Of a DNA stretch of 8,929 bases, positions 1-7,177 are shown one piece after another (the stretch's first letter is position 1; each line of letters begins with the position of its first letter). This stretch comes from Eubacteriales bacterium (GTDB taxonomy: Bacteria > Bacillota > Clostridia > JAQUNY01). Below the pieces are notes generated by a model. The model was not told where the DNA came from and searched no databases. It saw nothing but the letters and a program-made list of their open reading frames with translations. Position numbers and translations under genes: made by a program. The stretch is taken from contig JAQUNY010000001.1 of NCBI GenBank assembly GCA_028717405.1, positions 37,524 to 46,452 of the forward strand, read 5' to 3'.

Positions 1-28
1 TCTGCAGTTGCTGCCATATCTTAAAACG

Positions 29-57
29 TTGACTCAGTCATGATTTCTATATATACT
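29..57 (+). promoter_or_regulatory. Probable sigma-A (housekeeping) promoter of argS
   Basis: A -35 box TTGACT (29-34) and a -10 box TATACT (52-57) are separated by exactly 17 bases. Each box matches the sigma-70/sigma-A consensus at five of six positions. There is no extended -10 TG. Transcription should start near 64, giving a leader of about 38 bases before the argS ATG at 102. The position also bears on the gene start, because an in-frame TTG at 63 lies at or before the expected first transcribed base and so cannot be the main start. The promoter probably drives argS and the glycosyltransferase behind it. This rests on motif match and placement only. Confidence 0.7.
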
Positions 58-101
58 TACTCTTGTTACAACGACACAAGAAAGGCTTGTATTACTTAAT
101 T

Positions 102-1883
102 ATGGACCAATACCGCAAAAAGATCGAACAATCGCTGGCCTCTGCTTATCCGGACACTGAAATAGTCTTTACCGAGCCCCCGGATCCGACAATGGGCGAC
201 ATATCCATTCCATGCTTTACCCTGGCCAAAACCCTTCGCCGCAACCCTTCGGTTATTGCTTCAGATCTGGCAGAGGTTATTTCAAAAGATCCGGAACTGC
301 ATTTTGTCAAAAAAACAGAAAACTCCGGAGGATACCTGAACATATTCATAGATAAGCCTTTACTTGTTAAGGATATAATAACTGCGATACTGTCTCAGGG
401 GCCCGCATACGGCTCGTCATCTTCAGGCAGATCTGCCAGGGCAATTGTTGAGCACACAAGTATAAATCCAAATGCTTCCCCACATGTGGGGCGCGCGCGT
501 AATGCCCTTATTGGCGACTGTATAGTAAGGCTTTTGAGATTTGAAGGCTATGAAGTAGAAGTCCATTACTTTGTAAACGATATCGGCAAACAGATCGCCA
601 TGCTGCTTCTGGGCGCCATGCAAAAATCCGGTCATCCGGATCCTGCAATTAGTTCCTGCCGCTCCGGACTTCCCGGCTCTCCTGATTTTTCGGTCAATTC
701 AGAAGGCTCCGGCGGGAAAAATATTCGTTTTGAGGACCTTCTTGATATTTATGTGGCTATCAATAAAAAGGCCGCTGAAGACCCAGATATAGAAAAGCAG
801 GTATTCAGTCTCCTGTATGCCCTCGAAAACGGCGACAGTCAAATCCGCGGTTCCTTCCGCACGCTTGTCAATACCTGTATAGATGGGCAGTCGGCAATTT
901 TTGAAAAGCTTGGGATCAAATATGACGTCTTTGATTATGAATCAGACTACATATATAAAGGAACAGCCGCGGCTGTACTTGAAATGCTGAGGCAAACAGG
1001 CAAGCTGGAGGAAGATGAGGAGGGGCGCCTGGCATTGAACCAATCCGAATATTCACTTCCGCTCAAAGCCCCTTATCTTGTCCTGACGAGAAAAGACAAA
1101 ACTTCTCTTTATCCTCTGCGGGACATAGCTTATACAATGGATAAAATCAGGTCTGCGCCTGATATGAACATAGTAGTCCTTGGGGAAGACCAGAAGCTTT
1201 ATTTCAGACAAATAGCGGCGGCACTCGACCTGTTGGGTTATAAAGCTCCTGAACCGGTTCACTACTCATTCGTGCTTCTTGCAGAAGGCAAAATGGCCAC
1301 CCGGAAAGGCAATGTTGTCCTCCTGGAGGATTTTATGAATGAAGCCGTCTCCAAAGCCACTGCCGAGATCAGAAAAAGGCGTGACTGTTCAGATCCTGCG
1401 GCAGCTTCCGCAATTGGCTTTGGCGCAGTTAAATACGCCATATTGAGGGCTTCCAATGATAAAAACGTAACCTTCGACTGGGATTCTGCTCTGAGCTTTG
1501 AGGGCGAATCCGGTCCTTACCTGCAATATAGTCTTGCCAGGATAAATTCTATTTTTAAAAGATCAGGTGAAGTTCTGCAGGCTGATCCTGAAAAAATCGA
1601 TTATGCCGTACTATCCGACCCCCTTGAAATTGAACTGGCAAAAGAAGCCGCAGCTTTCCCTTCAGCAGTGCGCTCAGCCCTTAAATCGTACAGCCCGCAT
1701 ATAATAGCGGGTTATGTTTATGGCCTGACAAAAAAATTCTCTGTTTTCTATCATGAATGCCCTGTTCTGAATGCCGAAAGCGATGAACTGCGGATGGCCA
1801 GGCTTTGTCTGATAGAAGCCGTCAGGCAGGTTATCCTGAATTGCTTCGGCCTTCTCGGCATCGAACCGGTCGACATTATGTGA
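102..1883 (+). CDS. argS: Arginyl-tRNA synthetase (class I), archaeal-like active-site variant
   Basis: This cytoplasmic enzyme charges tRNA-Arg with arginine using ATP. The protein has 593 residues, at the upper end of the usual 550-600. Residues 1-90 are the N-terminal tRNA-binding domain. The catalytic Rossmann core follows, with the HIGH signature as HVGR (128-131) in the context EHTSINPNASPHVGRARN, and the KMSKS loop as KMATRKG (397-403). The DALR anticodon-binding domain starts near 474 (YLQYSLARINSIF) and the chain ends in Met, as is common for ArgS. The EHTS-NPN and HxGRARN wording resembles archaeal-type ArgS more than the HVGH form of many bacteria; this is recalled, not searched. 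Residues about 177-208 are a Ser/Gly/Pro-rich insertion before FEDLLDIYV. ATG 102 is preferred to the in-frame TTG at 63, which precedes the predicted transcript start. The only Shine-Dalgarno-like stretch is AAGAAAGG at 78-85, rather far upstream. The gene is first in a likely two-gene operon. Confidence 0.95.
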   Translation: MDQYRKKIEQSLASAYPDTEIVFTEPPDPTMGDISIPCFTLAKTLRRNPSVIASDLAEVISKDPELHFVKKTENSGGYLNIFIDKPLLVKDIITAILSQGPAYGSSSSGRSARAIVEHTSINPNASPHVGRARNALIGDCIVRLLRFEGYEVEVHYFVNDIGKQIAMLLLGAMQKSGHPDPAISSCRSGLPGSPDFSVNSEGSGGKNIRFEDLLDIYVAINKKAAEDPDIEKQVFSLLYALENGDSQIRGSFRTLVNTCIDGQSAIFEKLGIKYDVFDYESDYIYKGTAAAVLEMLRQTGKLEEDEEGRLALNQSEYSLPLKAPYLVLTRKDKTSLYPLRDIAYTMDKIRSAPDMNIVVLGEDQKLYFRQIAAALDLLGYKAPEPVHYSFVLLAEGKMATRKGNVVLLEDFMNEAVSKATAEIRKRRDCSDPAAASAIGFGAVKYAILRASNDKNVTFDWDSALSFEGESGPYLQYSLARINSIFKRSGEVLQADPEKIDYAVLSDPLEIELAKEAAAFPSAVRSALKSYSPHIIAGYVYGLTKKFSVFYHECPVLNAESDELRMARLCLIEAVRQVILNCFGLLGIEPVDIM

Positions 1884-1887
1884 GCGA

Positions 1888-3216
1888 ATGGTGAATGAGA
1901 TGAGCAATGCCCTGGTCAGTCTTATAATACCTGTTTATAATGTTCAGGAATATCTGCGCAAGTGTCTTGACTCAGCAGTTGGTCAGTCGTTGAAAAACCT
2001 GGAGATCATTATTGTAGACGACGGCTCAACTGACAGCTGTCCGGAGATAATTGCCGAATATGCCGCAAAAGACAGCCGTATAAGGGTGATCAGCCAGCGT
2101 AATATGGGACTGAGTGCGGCAAGGAATAATGGAATGGCAATCGCTACAGCTGAGTATATTTCTTTCATGGACAGCGACGACTGGGCTGATCGGTGCTATA
2201 TTGAAAAACTATACAATGAAGCCAGGCGCTGTGACGCCGACATAGTAGTCTGCAGACATGCCAATGTTTTCAGCAGCCCCGACGAATCAGTAAAAGCAAA
2301 AAATAAGTCCTCAATAAAAGAAAAAACCAAGTCAGATAAAGATACATGCAATCCAGAATCCGACATTTTTGATAAAACCAAAACAGGAAACTCCGATAAA
2401 AACATATACTCAGGAAAAGACAAAACTCCTTTAAAAATTGATAACCATCTTCGGCGTTCTTCAAGAACAACAGAGCGAAAGTATGAAAGAGCTGCCTCAA
2501 GATCCCTGAGGCTTTCACGCAGGATGCTGAGAGACATCTCAGACGAATTTGCGGATCCGGGCATCGGTATATTCGAGGACCGGGCTATAAAGGACCTTTT
2601 CCCTGAGCCTGCAGACACCGGCAGAAAGCAAAAATCCTCAGTCAGAAAAAATCAGTTCTCTTCAGCTGCGTCTCCCTCCAATGCGTCTCCCTCTAATAAA
2701 AAGCACGGCAGCGCACTGGTTATAAATGACGACTATGCCCTGAGAAAGGTGATCAGCGATTCTGGACTAAGAAGCTATGCCTGGGGTAAAATTTATAAAA
2801 AATCTTTATTCGACGATAACAACATCAGCTATCCCGACGGATTATATTTTGAGGATATGGCAACTACATTCAAGCTTTTTCTCCATGCCGGAAGGATTTC
2901 CATTATCCGGGACTGCCTTTATTATTACCTGCAGCGTAAATCCAGCATATCAAAAAAGCTGGTTCCCAAAAAAGTGTACGACAACATTACAGCAGTATCT
3001 ATAATGCGAAACTATCTCATTGACAAGGGAGTATTTATGGATTATTATCCGGAATTCAGATGGCTGTGCCAGAAAATATTCCTCTTTTCCGCCTTTAATC
3101 TGTTTCTTATGTATGTCAGGAGCGACAAAGCTCATATGATGAAAAGCATCGGCCGGACAGCCCGAGAGATAAGGTCCCTGATGTCTCCCGGCAGCCTTTA
3201 TTCCCGCCGGCAATGA
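1888..3216 (+). CDS. Family 2 (GT-A) glycosyltransferase with large internal basic insertion
   Basis: This protein transfers a sugar from a nucleotide-sugar donor, probably onto a surface polysaccharide or glycolipid on the cytoplasmic side of the membrane; donor and acceptor cannot be read from the sequence. Residues 10-128 are a classic GT-A fold: SLIIPVYN (11-18), VDDGSTD (43-49), RNMGLSAARNNG (71-82) and the metal-binding DSDD (95-98). The second half resumes at about 283 with RSYAWGKIYKKSLF (295-308), FEDMATTFKLF (321-331, the usual catalytic-base loop) and YYYLQRKSSIS. Related enzymes join these halves with a short segment; here about 150 hydrophilic residues intervene. A hydrophobic stretch at 392-410 may contact the membrane, but there is no signal peptide. 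The gene begins four bases after the argS stop. A second start, ATG at 1900, has GGTGA (1890-1894) five bases upstream, matching part of the 16S-complementary sequence, and may be the true one, giving 438 residues. No stop or frameshift interrupts the frame. Confidence 0.87.
   Translation: MVNEMSNALVSLIIPVYNVQEYLRKCLDSAVGQSLKNLEIIIVDDGSTDSCPEIIAEYAAKDSRIRVISQRNMGLSAARNNGMAIATAEYISFMDSDDWADRCYIEKLYNEARRCDADIVVCRHANVFSSPDESVKAKNKSSIKEKTKSDKDTCNPESDIFDKTKTGNSDKNIYSGKDKTPLKIDNHLRRSSRTTERKYERAASRSLRLSRRMLRDISDEFADPGIGIFEDRAIKDLFPEPADTGRKQKSSVRKNQFSSAASPSNASPSNKKHGSALVINDDYALRKVISDSGLRSYAWGKIYKKSLFDDNNISYPDGLYFEDMATTFKLFLHAGRISIIRDCLYYYLQRKSSISKKLVPKKVYDNITAVSIMRNYLIDKGVFMDYYPEFRWLCQKIFLFSAFNLFLMYVRSDKAHMMKSIGRTAREIRSLMSPGSLYSRRQ
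1890..1894 (+). promoter_or_regulatory. Candidate ribosome binding site favouring the ATG at 1900
   Basis: GGTGA lies five bases before the ATG at 1900 and matches part of AGGAGGTGATC, the sequence complementary to the 16S rRNA 3' end. The ATG at 1888 has no comparable element. This favours a protein starting MSNALVSLIIPVYN, a typical N-terminus for family 2 glycosyltransferases. Because argS ends at 1883, reinitiation by terminating ribosomes could serve either start. Confidence 0.4.
2272..2721 (+). other. Low-complexity basic insertion inside the glycosyltransferase
   Basis: This covers residues about 129-278 of the glycosyltransferase. It splits into three parts by composition. Residues 136-183 hold 13 lysines in 48 residues and are coded by strongly A-rich DNA. 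Residues 189-215 hold 10 arginines in 27 and no lysine except K198. Residues about 216-270 are mixed and end in a Ser/Ala/Pro/Asn repeat. I recognise no domain in it, and no hydrophobic core or transmembrane segment is apparent. It is in frame with both halves of the catalytic domain, so it is probably a disordered loop on the enzyme surface. An alternative is a small unrecognised domain centred on residues 205-240 (the region of LRLSRRMLRDISDEF). Confidence 0.75.
2668..2697 (+). repeat. Tandem 15-bp repeat, two copies (Ala-Ser-Pro-Ser-Asn)
   Basis: GCGTCTCCCTCCAAT (2668-2682) is followed directly by GCGTCTCCCTCTAAT (2683-2697). The copies differ at one base, a silent change in a serine codon. 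The repeat is in frame and encodes ASPSN twice, at residues 261-265 and 266-270 of the glycosyltransferase insertion. The unit is a multiple of three, so gain or loss of copies would keep the frame open. The near identity suggests a recent duplication by slippage. Confidence 0.85.
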
Positions 3217-3241
3217 TCCGGTTTGGCTGCATGCATGCATT
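3217..3241. other. 25-bp convergent intergenic gap without a clear terminator
   Basis: The glycosyltransferase stop (3214-3216) and the addA stop (3242-3244, minus strand) face each other across these 25 bases. A short inverted pair, GCCGG (3206-3210) and CCGGT (3218-3222), could form a five-pair stem with one G-U pair around the glycosyltransferase stop codon, but no T-run follows it. The T-run at 3251-3256 lies inside addA and has no stem immediately before it. I therefore do not call a rho-independent terminator for either transcript. Confidence 0.6.
3228..3239. repeat. (TGCA)3 palindromic tetranucleotide repeat
   Basis: Three perfect tandem copies of TGCA fill about half of the gap between the convergent genes. 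Each unit is its own reverse complement, so the run reads the same on both strands. It could be chance, a small slippage product, or part of a symmetric site between the two transcripts. Nothing in the sequence assigns a role. Confidence 0.8.
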
Positions 3242-6200
3242 CTAAGGCTCTTTTTTCATGGCAACCGGCAGATCTTTATGAATGGCTATAGCCTTACCGG
3301 CTGAAAACGAATAGATATATTTTTCAACAACACTGATCCCTGTCAACCTTTCAAGTGCAGCTGCATAATATTCAAGCTGCGCGGTGTATCTCCGCCTGAT
3401 TTCTGCAATAAAATCATTTTCACTAAAATCACTGCCTTTAAAAGCAGTGTCGGTTTTGTAATCTAAGACTACAAGCCCTTTCTCATCTTCGAAACAGCAG
3501 TCTATGACCCCCTGAAGAAGCACACTGGGGATTTCATCTCCCTCGGCTCCGCATATAAAATCCTCATATATTTCAGCGCATGGCATTTCAAGGTTGAATG
3601 GGACCTCCCTTTCCATCCATTTTGATTTCGCCATCCTTGCTGCAAGATCAGTTAAAAGAAATTTCGAGATATCCCTGATATTTATGGCCTTTCTCTGTGT
3701 ATTTGTAATCAGTTTTCTGCGCTCAAGCTCATTGAGCCACACTTTCAGGTAGTTTGTGGATTCGTCCGGATTGATTGATTTTTCAACAGCTTCAGTAATA
3801 TCCAGATGTTGCATTACAAAATGCATTACAGTTCCCTTTTCAGCTGCGCTTAAACCTTCACGCTCTCCAAGAAAAACCGGTTTTCTGAGTCCTGTTTTTA
3901 TGCTCCCGCTATCCTGTGTCTCTATATTCTCCTCCGGAGCTGTTATATCATAACGCCTCTTTAATTCAGTTACCGTTGTCTTCAACGGTATTACAGTCTG
4001 CCGGATATAAGGATAGACCCATTCAAGTCTTCTCCTTACCTCCGCATCCAATGCCATTCTGCCATCTGATGCCTCAGCAGCAGGCAGTTCAAGTACAGAC
4101 TCCCTGAATATTTCTCTATCCCGGCTGGCTTCCGCAGCATTCATATCAAAAGTTCTGATCCTCCAGCCCGTCCGGCTGTGTAATGCTATCGGTGCTATCC
4201 AGTCCAGAAAGCTTCCTGCATTGCATACATCATAAACCGACAGCCTGTTTCTGCTTAAATCACCCCTGTTGGCTGTTTTATTCCATTTGTCAACTGCTCT
4301 GTCAGGGTTTTTCACCACTCCTGTGATAATAAGCTTCTCCCTTGCTCTTGTCATTGCCACATAAAGGATGCGCATTTCTTCTGAAAGGCTTTCATGACGC
4401 GATTTTACAGCCATGGCAATTTTTGCTGCCGAAGGATGCGACACTCGTCTTATACTGTCTACGATGTCAGGTCCGAAACCCAGATCCTGGTGAAGAAGTA
4501 CTGAAGCCCTTACATCCTGCCTGTTGAAAGGAGATCCACAGCCTGACAGGATGACGACGGGAAACTCAAGTCCTTTACTTTTATGAATACTCATTATCCT
4601 TACAACATCGTCATTTTCGCCCAATATCTTCGCGCTGCCCATATCGCTTTTGCCGCTTCTTATCCTGTCAATAAAACAAATAAAATTATAAAGCCCCTTA
4701 TAGCTTGTCTGTTCAAATTGCCTCGCCCGCTCAAACAGTACCTTAAGATTTGCCTGGCGTCTGTGACCTCCAGGCATGGCCCCTGCCAGGGCAAAATAAG
4801 CGGTATCTTCATAAAGCTGCCATATCAGCATGTCGGCTGTCATATGACGCGACATCTCACGCCATTTCGACAAATCTCCAAGAAAAGCCGATGCCTTTTC
4901 TGATACTTTTGCATATTCATTGCTGCTTTCCCGGGAGCTTTCAGCAGTTTTAACAAGCGCCGAATAAAAATCAGTTTTCTTATCTGTAAGCCTGATCAGG
5001 GCCAGTTCATCCGGAGAAAAGCCGTATATCGGCGACCTCAGCACAGACAAAAGCGGTATGTCCTGGACAGGATTGTCAATTATCTGAAGCAGGGAGATGA
5101 CGACCTGTACTTCCGGTGTTCTGAAGAAGCCCGCACCTGTATCTGAATATACCGGAATGCCCCTGACCGCAAGCTCTTCTGCGAATATATCTGCGCGGTT
5201 TTTTACAGAACGCATGAGTATTACAATATCCCGGTATCTTAAAGGTCTTTTTACTCCGGTGCTCCTGTCGCTTATAAGGAGGCCTCCGTCCATCATTTCT
5301 GTTATAACCGAGGCTGCGGCGACAGCTTCCGGCATTACCTTACCGGAATCCTGCCCTTCAAGTCCAGCCGCCGCTTCAGCGCCAACACCGCCGGTGCCGT
5401 CACCATCATGATCATAATCGTTGTTGTCATCATTAATATCATTGTAATTATCCCTGCTATTTTCACTGTTATCATCAAAGGCAGGCGCGTCACCATCTGT
5501 TCCCGGACCTGCTCCGACAATACACAGCTCTGCTGTCATATTTCCCTGAATATCATATTCGGCTCCGGGTATCAGCGCTTCTTCGTCAGTATAGTCTATC
5601 TCACCTGCCTTCTTCGACATTATTCCGGAAAATATTTGATTCACAGCTTCAATTATTTCCCTGCGGCTTCTGAAATTTTTATACAACAGGATCTTTCTTT
5701 CACCGCATTCTGCTCCTCTTCCGTAAGCGTCATATTTTCCGAGGAACAACTCCGGCCTTGCCTGCCTGAATCTGTAAATACTCTGTTTAACATCGCCGAC
5801 CATGAAAACGCCAGGTCTCTCTTCGTCTCCGGAGATCATCGACACAATGCTTTCCTGGACCATATTGCTGTCCTGATACTCATCGATCAGGATTTCCCTG
5901 AAGCGCTTTCGGTATGCGACGGCTGTTTCTGAAGGCTTTATCATCCCATCCGCATCTTTTTCTGATAATATTTTCAGGCACCAGTGCTCAAGATCATTGA
6001 AATCTGCAATTGCCCTTGTGCGCTTCGCTTCAGAATATCTGAAGGAAAAGCCTGCTGCAAGATCTGACAGGCTTTCCATAAGAGGCCTGAGGCTGTGCAT
6101 ATCCACGGCAGTTTCTGACGTGCTTTTGGAGAATATCTCATCTCGCATATGCAATATCTTCTTTTTAACATTATCACGTATGTCTTTTACCTTCTGCTTT

Positions 6201-7177
6201 ATATTTTCATCAGCGCCTTCATTTTTTTTCACGACGGGCAGTCTGGAAAATCCGATCTCCCTGAAAGCGCTGCAGAATCCCTCCCAGGTACAGATACCTG
6301 CGAGATGTTCAGCTTGCGCAAGATCTTCTTCGAAAACAGGACCGTATGCAGCCGGGCCTCCGGCAGCCCGGATTTCTTCAAGCGCGCTTCTTAGTCTGAG
6401 TACCTGTTCGTGCAACTCAAACAACACGTCTTCCAGGATAATTTCCCCGTATAAAGTTTCTGAAAAATCAGCGCATGATATGCTTTCTTCATCACAGCCG
6501 CCCGCGGGTGAATTGCCGGCGCCGGTCATGCACGCCGCTTTCTTCAGCCATCCTTCAGGGTCTGGGCTGCTTTCGGCAAAGTTATATATCCTGAGCACAA
6601 GCTCCATAAGTGCCTTGTCGCCGCGGTTTCCGCCATATGCTTCGAGGAGCTGCAGGAAAGCATTATGTCCGCCAAAAGAACCAGCGCCGTTTTCATCTTC
6701 ATTTTTTGCTGTGCTTTCATCAGGATAGAGACTCTCGAAAAAATCATCGAGGACTTCCCTCTTAAGGAGTTCGGTTTCTATATCGTCTGCTATACGAAAA
6801 CCGGGGTCTATTTCGATCAGATCATTATTTTCTTTGATCACTTCGAGGCAGAATGAATGTATGGTCGTTATTGTCGCTTTATTGAGAAGCATCATCTGCC
6901 TCTTAAGTTCTTTTTTTTCAGGATGCTGTTCAAGGGCTGATGTAAGCGCTGCCGATATCCTTTCCTTCATTTCGGATGCGGCGGCATTTGTAAAAGTCAT
7001 TACCAGAAGGCTGTCAATATCAACCGGGTCGTTGGTATCTGTTATTCTGCTGATTATCCTTTCGACCAGCACTGCAGTTTTTCCGGCACCGGCGGCGGCG
7101 GCGACAAGAAGTCTGCCGTTACGGGCATTTATTGCTTCCAGCTGTTCTGCTGTCCATTTAACAGGCTTTGTGCTCAT
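3242..7177 (-). CDS. addA: ATP-dependent helicase/nuclease subunit A (AddA/RexA)
   Basis: AddA is the motor and one nuclease of the AddAB complex, which unwinds and trims DNA double-strand ends until it meets Chi, leaving a 3' tail for RecA. At 1311 residues it is somewhat longer than the usual 1200 or so. Superfamily 1A motifs appear in order: Walker A AAGAGKT (28-34), FTNAAASEMKERI (62-74), TITTIHSF (102-109), Walker B region LIDEYQDSN (430-438), VGDVKQSIYRFR (460-471), LYKNFRSR (498-505), VRIMSIHKSKGLEFP (859-873) and LYVAMTRARE (938-947). The C-terminal RecB-type nuclease shows GTVMH (H1119), GVID (D1226) and LDYKTD (D1239, K1241), so it should be active. Extra hydrophilic loops occur near 152-172, 215-240 and 556-612, the last Asp/Asn-rich. 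The start ATG overlaps the addB stop as ATGA and has GAGGA six bases upstream. The two genes are almost certainly cotranscribed. Confidence 0.97.
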   Translation of the reverse strand: MSTKPVKWTAEQLEAINARNGRLLVAAAAGAGKTAVLVERIISRITDTNDPVDIDSLLVMTFTNAAASEMKERISAALTSALEQHPEKKELKRQMMLLNKATITTIHSFCLEVIKENNDLIEIDPGFRIADDIETELLKREVLDDFFESLYPDESTAKNEDENGAGSFGGHNAFLQLLEAYGGNRGDKALMELVLRIYNFAESSPDPEGWLKKAACMTGAGNSPAGGCDEESISCADFSETLYGEIILEDVLFELHEQVLRLRSALEEIRAAGGPAAYGPVFEEDLAQAEHLAGICTWEGFCSAFREIGFSRLPVVKKNEGADENIKQKVKDIRDNVKKKILHMRDEIFSKSTSETAVDMHSLRPLMESLSDLAAGFSFRYSEAKRTRAIADFNDLEHWCLKILSEKDADGMIKPSETAVAYRKRFREILIDEYQDSNMVQESIVSMISGDEERPGVFMVGDVKQSIYRFRQARPELFLGKYDAYGRGAECGERKILLYKNFRSRREIIEAVNQIFSGIMSKKAGEIDYTDEEALIPGAEYDIQGNMTAELCIVGAGPGTDGDAPAFDDNSENSRDNYNDINDDNNDYDHDGDGTGGVGAEAAAGLEGQDSGKVMPEAVAAASVITEMMDGGLLISDRSTGVKRPLRYRDIVILMRSVKNRADIFAEELAVRGIPVYSDTGAGFFRTPEVQVVISLLQIIDNPVQDIPLLSVLRSPIYGFSPDELALIRLTDKKTDFYSALVKTAESSRESSNEYAKVSEKASAFLGDLSKWREMSRHMTADMLIWQLYEDTAYFALAGAMPGGHRRQANLKVLFERARQFEQTSYKGLYNFICFIDRIRSGKSDMGSAKILGENDDVVRIMSIHKSKGLEFPVVILSGCGSPFNRQDVRASVLLHQDLGFGPDIVDSIRRVSHPSAAKIAMAVKSRHESLSEEMRILYVAMTRAREKLIITGVVKNPDRAVDKWNKTANRGDLSRNRLSVYDVCNAGSFLDWIAPIALHSRTGWRIRTFDMNAAEASRDREIFRESVLELPAAEASDGRMALDAEVRRRLEWVYPYIRQTVIPLKTTVTELKRRYDITAPEENIETQDSGSIKTGLRKPVFLGEREGLSAAEKGTVMHFVMQHLDITEAVEKSINPDESTNYLKVWLNELERRKLITNTQRKAINIRDISKFLLTDLAARMAKSKWMEREVPFNLEMPCAEIYEDFICGAEGDEIPSVLLQGVIDCCFEDEKGLVVLDYKTDTAFKGSDFSENDFIAEIRRRYTAQLEYYAAALERLTGISVVEKYIYSFSAGKAIAIHKDLPVAMKKEP
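5399..5476 (-). repeat. Asp/Asn-rich codon tract within addA
   Basis: Residues 568-593 of AddA contain 10 aspartates and 7 asparagines in 26 residues, coded mainly by GAT/GAC and AAT/AAC. On the plus strand this reads as an irregular run of ATC, ATT, GTC and GTT triplets, suggesting past triplet slippage now blurred by substitutions. The tract lies between helicase motif IV (about 500) and the RYRDIVILMR segment (647-656) shared by AddA proteins, a position where a surface loop can vary. It is probably disordered and strongly acidic. No metal-binding EF-hand pattern is convincing. Confidence 0.8.

Noticed and set aside
1..43. Possible 3' end of an upstream plus-strand gene (open until TGA at 41-43)
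   Set aside because: Only 13 codons are visible, other frames are also briefly open, and no product can be recognised.
63..101. N-terminal extension of ArgS from TTG 63
   Set aside because: The predicted transcript begins at about 64, and ATG 102 gives a normal ArgS N-terminus.
2196..2618. Minus-strand open frame of 140 codons opposite the glycosyltransferase insertion
   Set aside because: It arises because the A-rich, low-complexity insertion has few antisense stops. It shows no motif, and the coding strand is continuous with conserved glycosyltransferase sequence on both sides.
3206..3222. Possible bidirectional terminator hairpin at the glycosyltransferase stop
   Set aside because: The stem is only five pairs with one G-U, and no T-run follows on either strand.
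5408..5932. Plus-strand open frame of 174 codons starting with a very Ile/Val-rich stretch that looks like a membrane helix
   Set aside because: The apparent helix is the antisense reading of the Asp/Asn codon tract of addA (GAT/AAT read as ATC/ATT). The frame lies wholly inside addA, which has full motif support on the other strand.
5997..6728. Plus-strand open frame of 243 codons opposite addA
   Set aside because: It is Ser/Ala-rich with no recognisable motif and lies fully antisense to the conserved N-terminal half of addA. A long shadow frame is expected with this codon usage.
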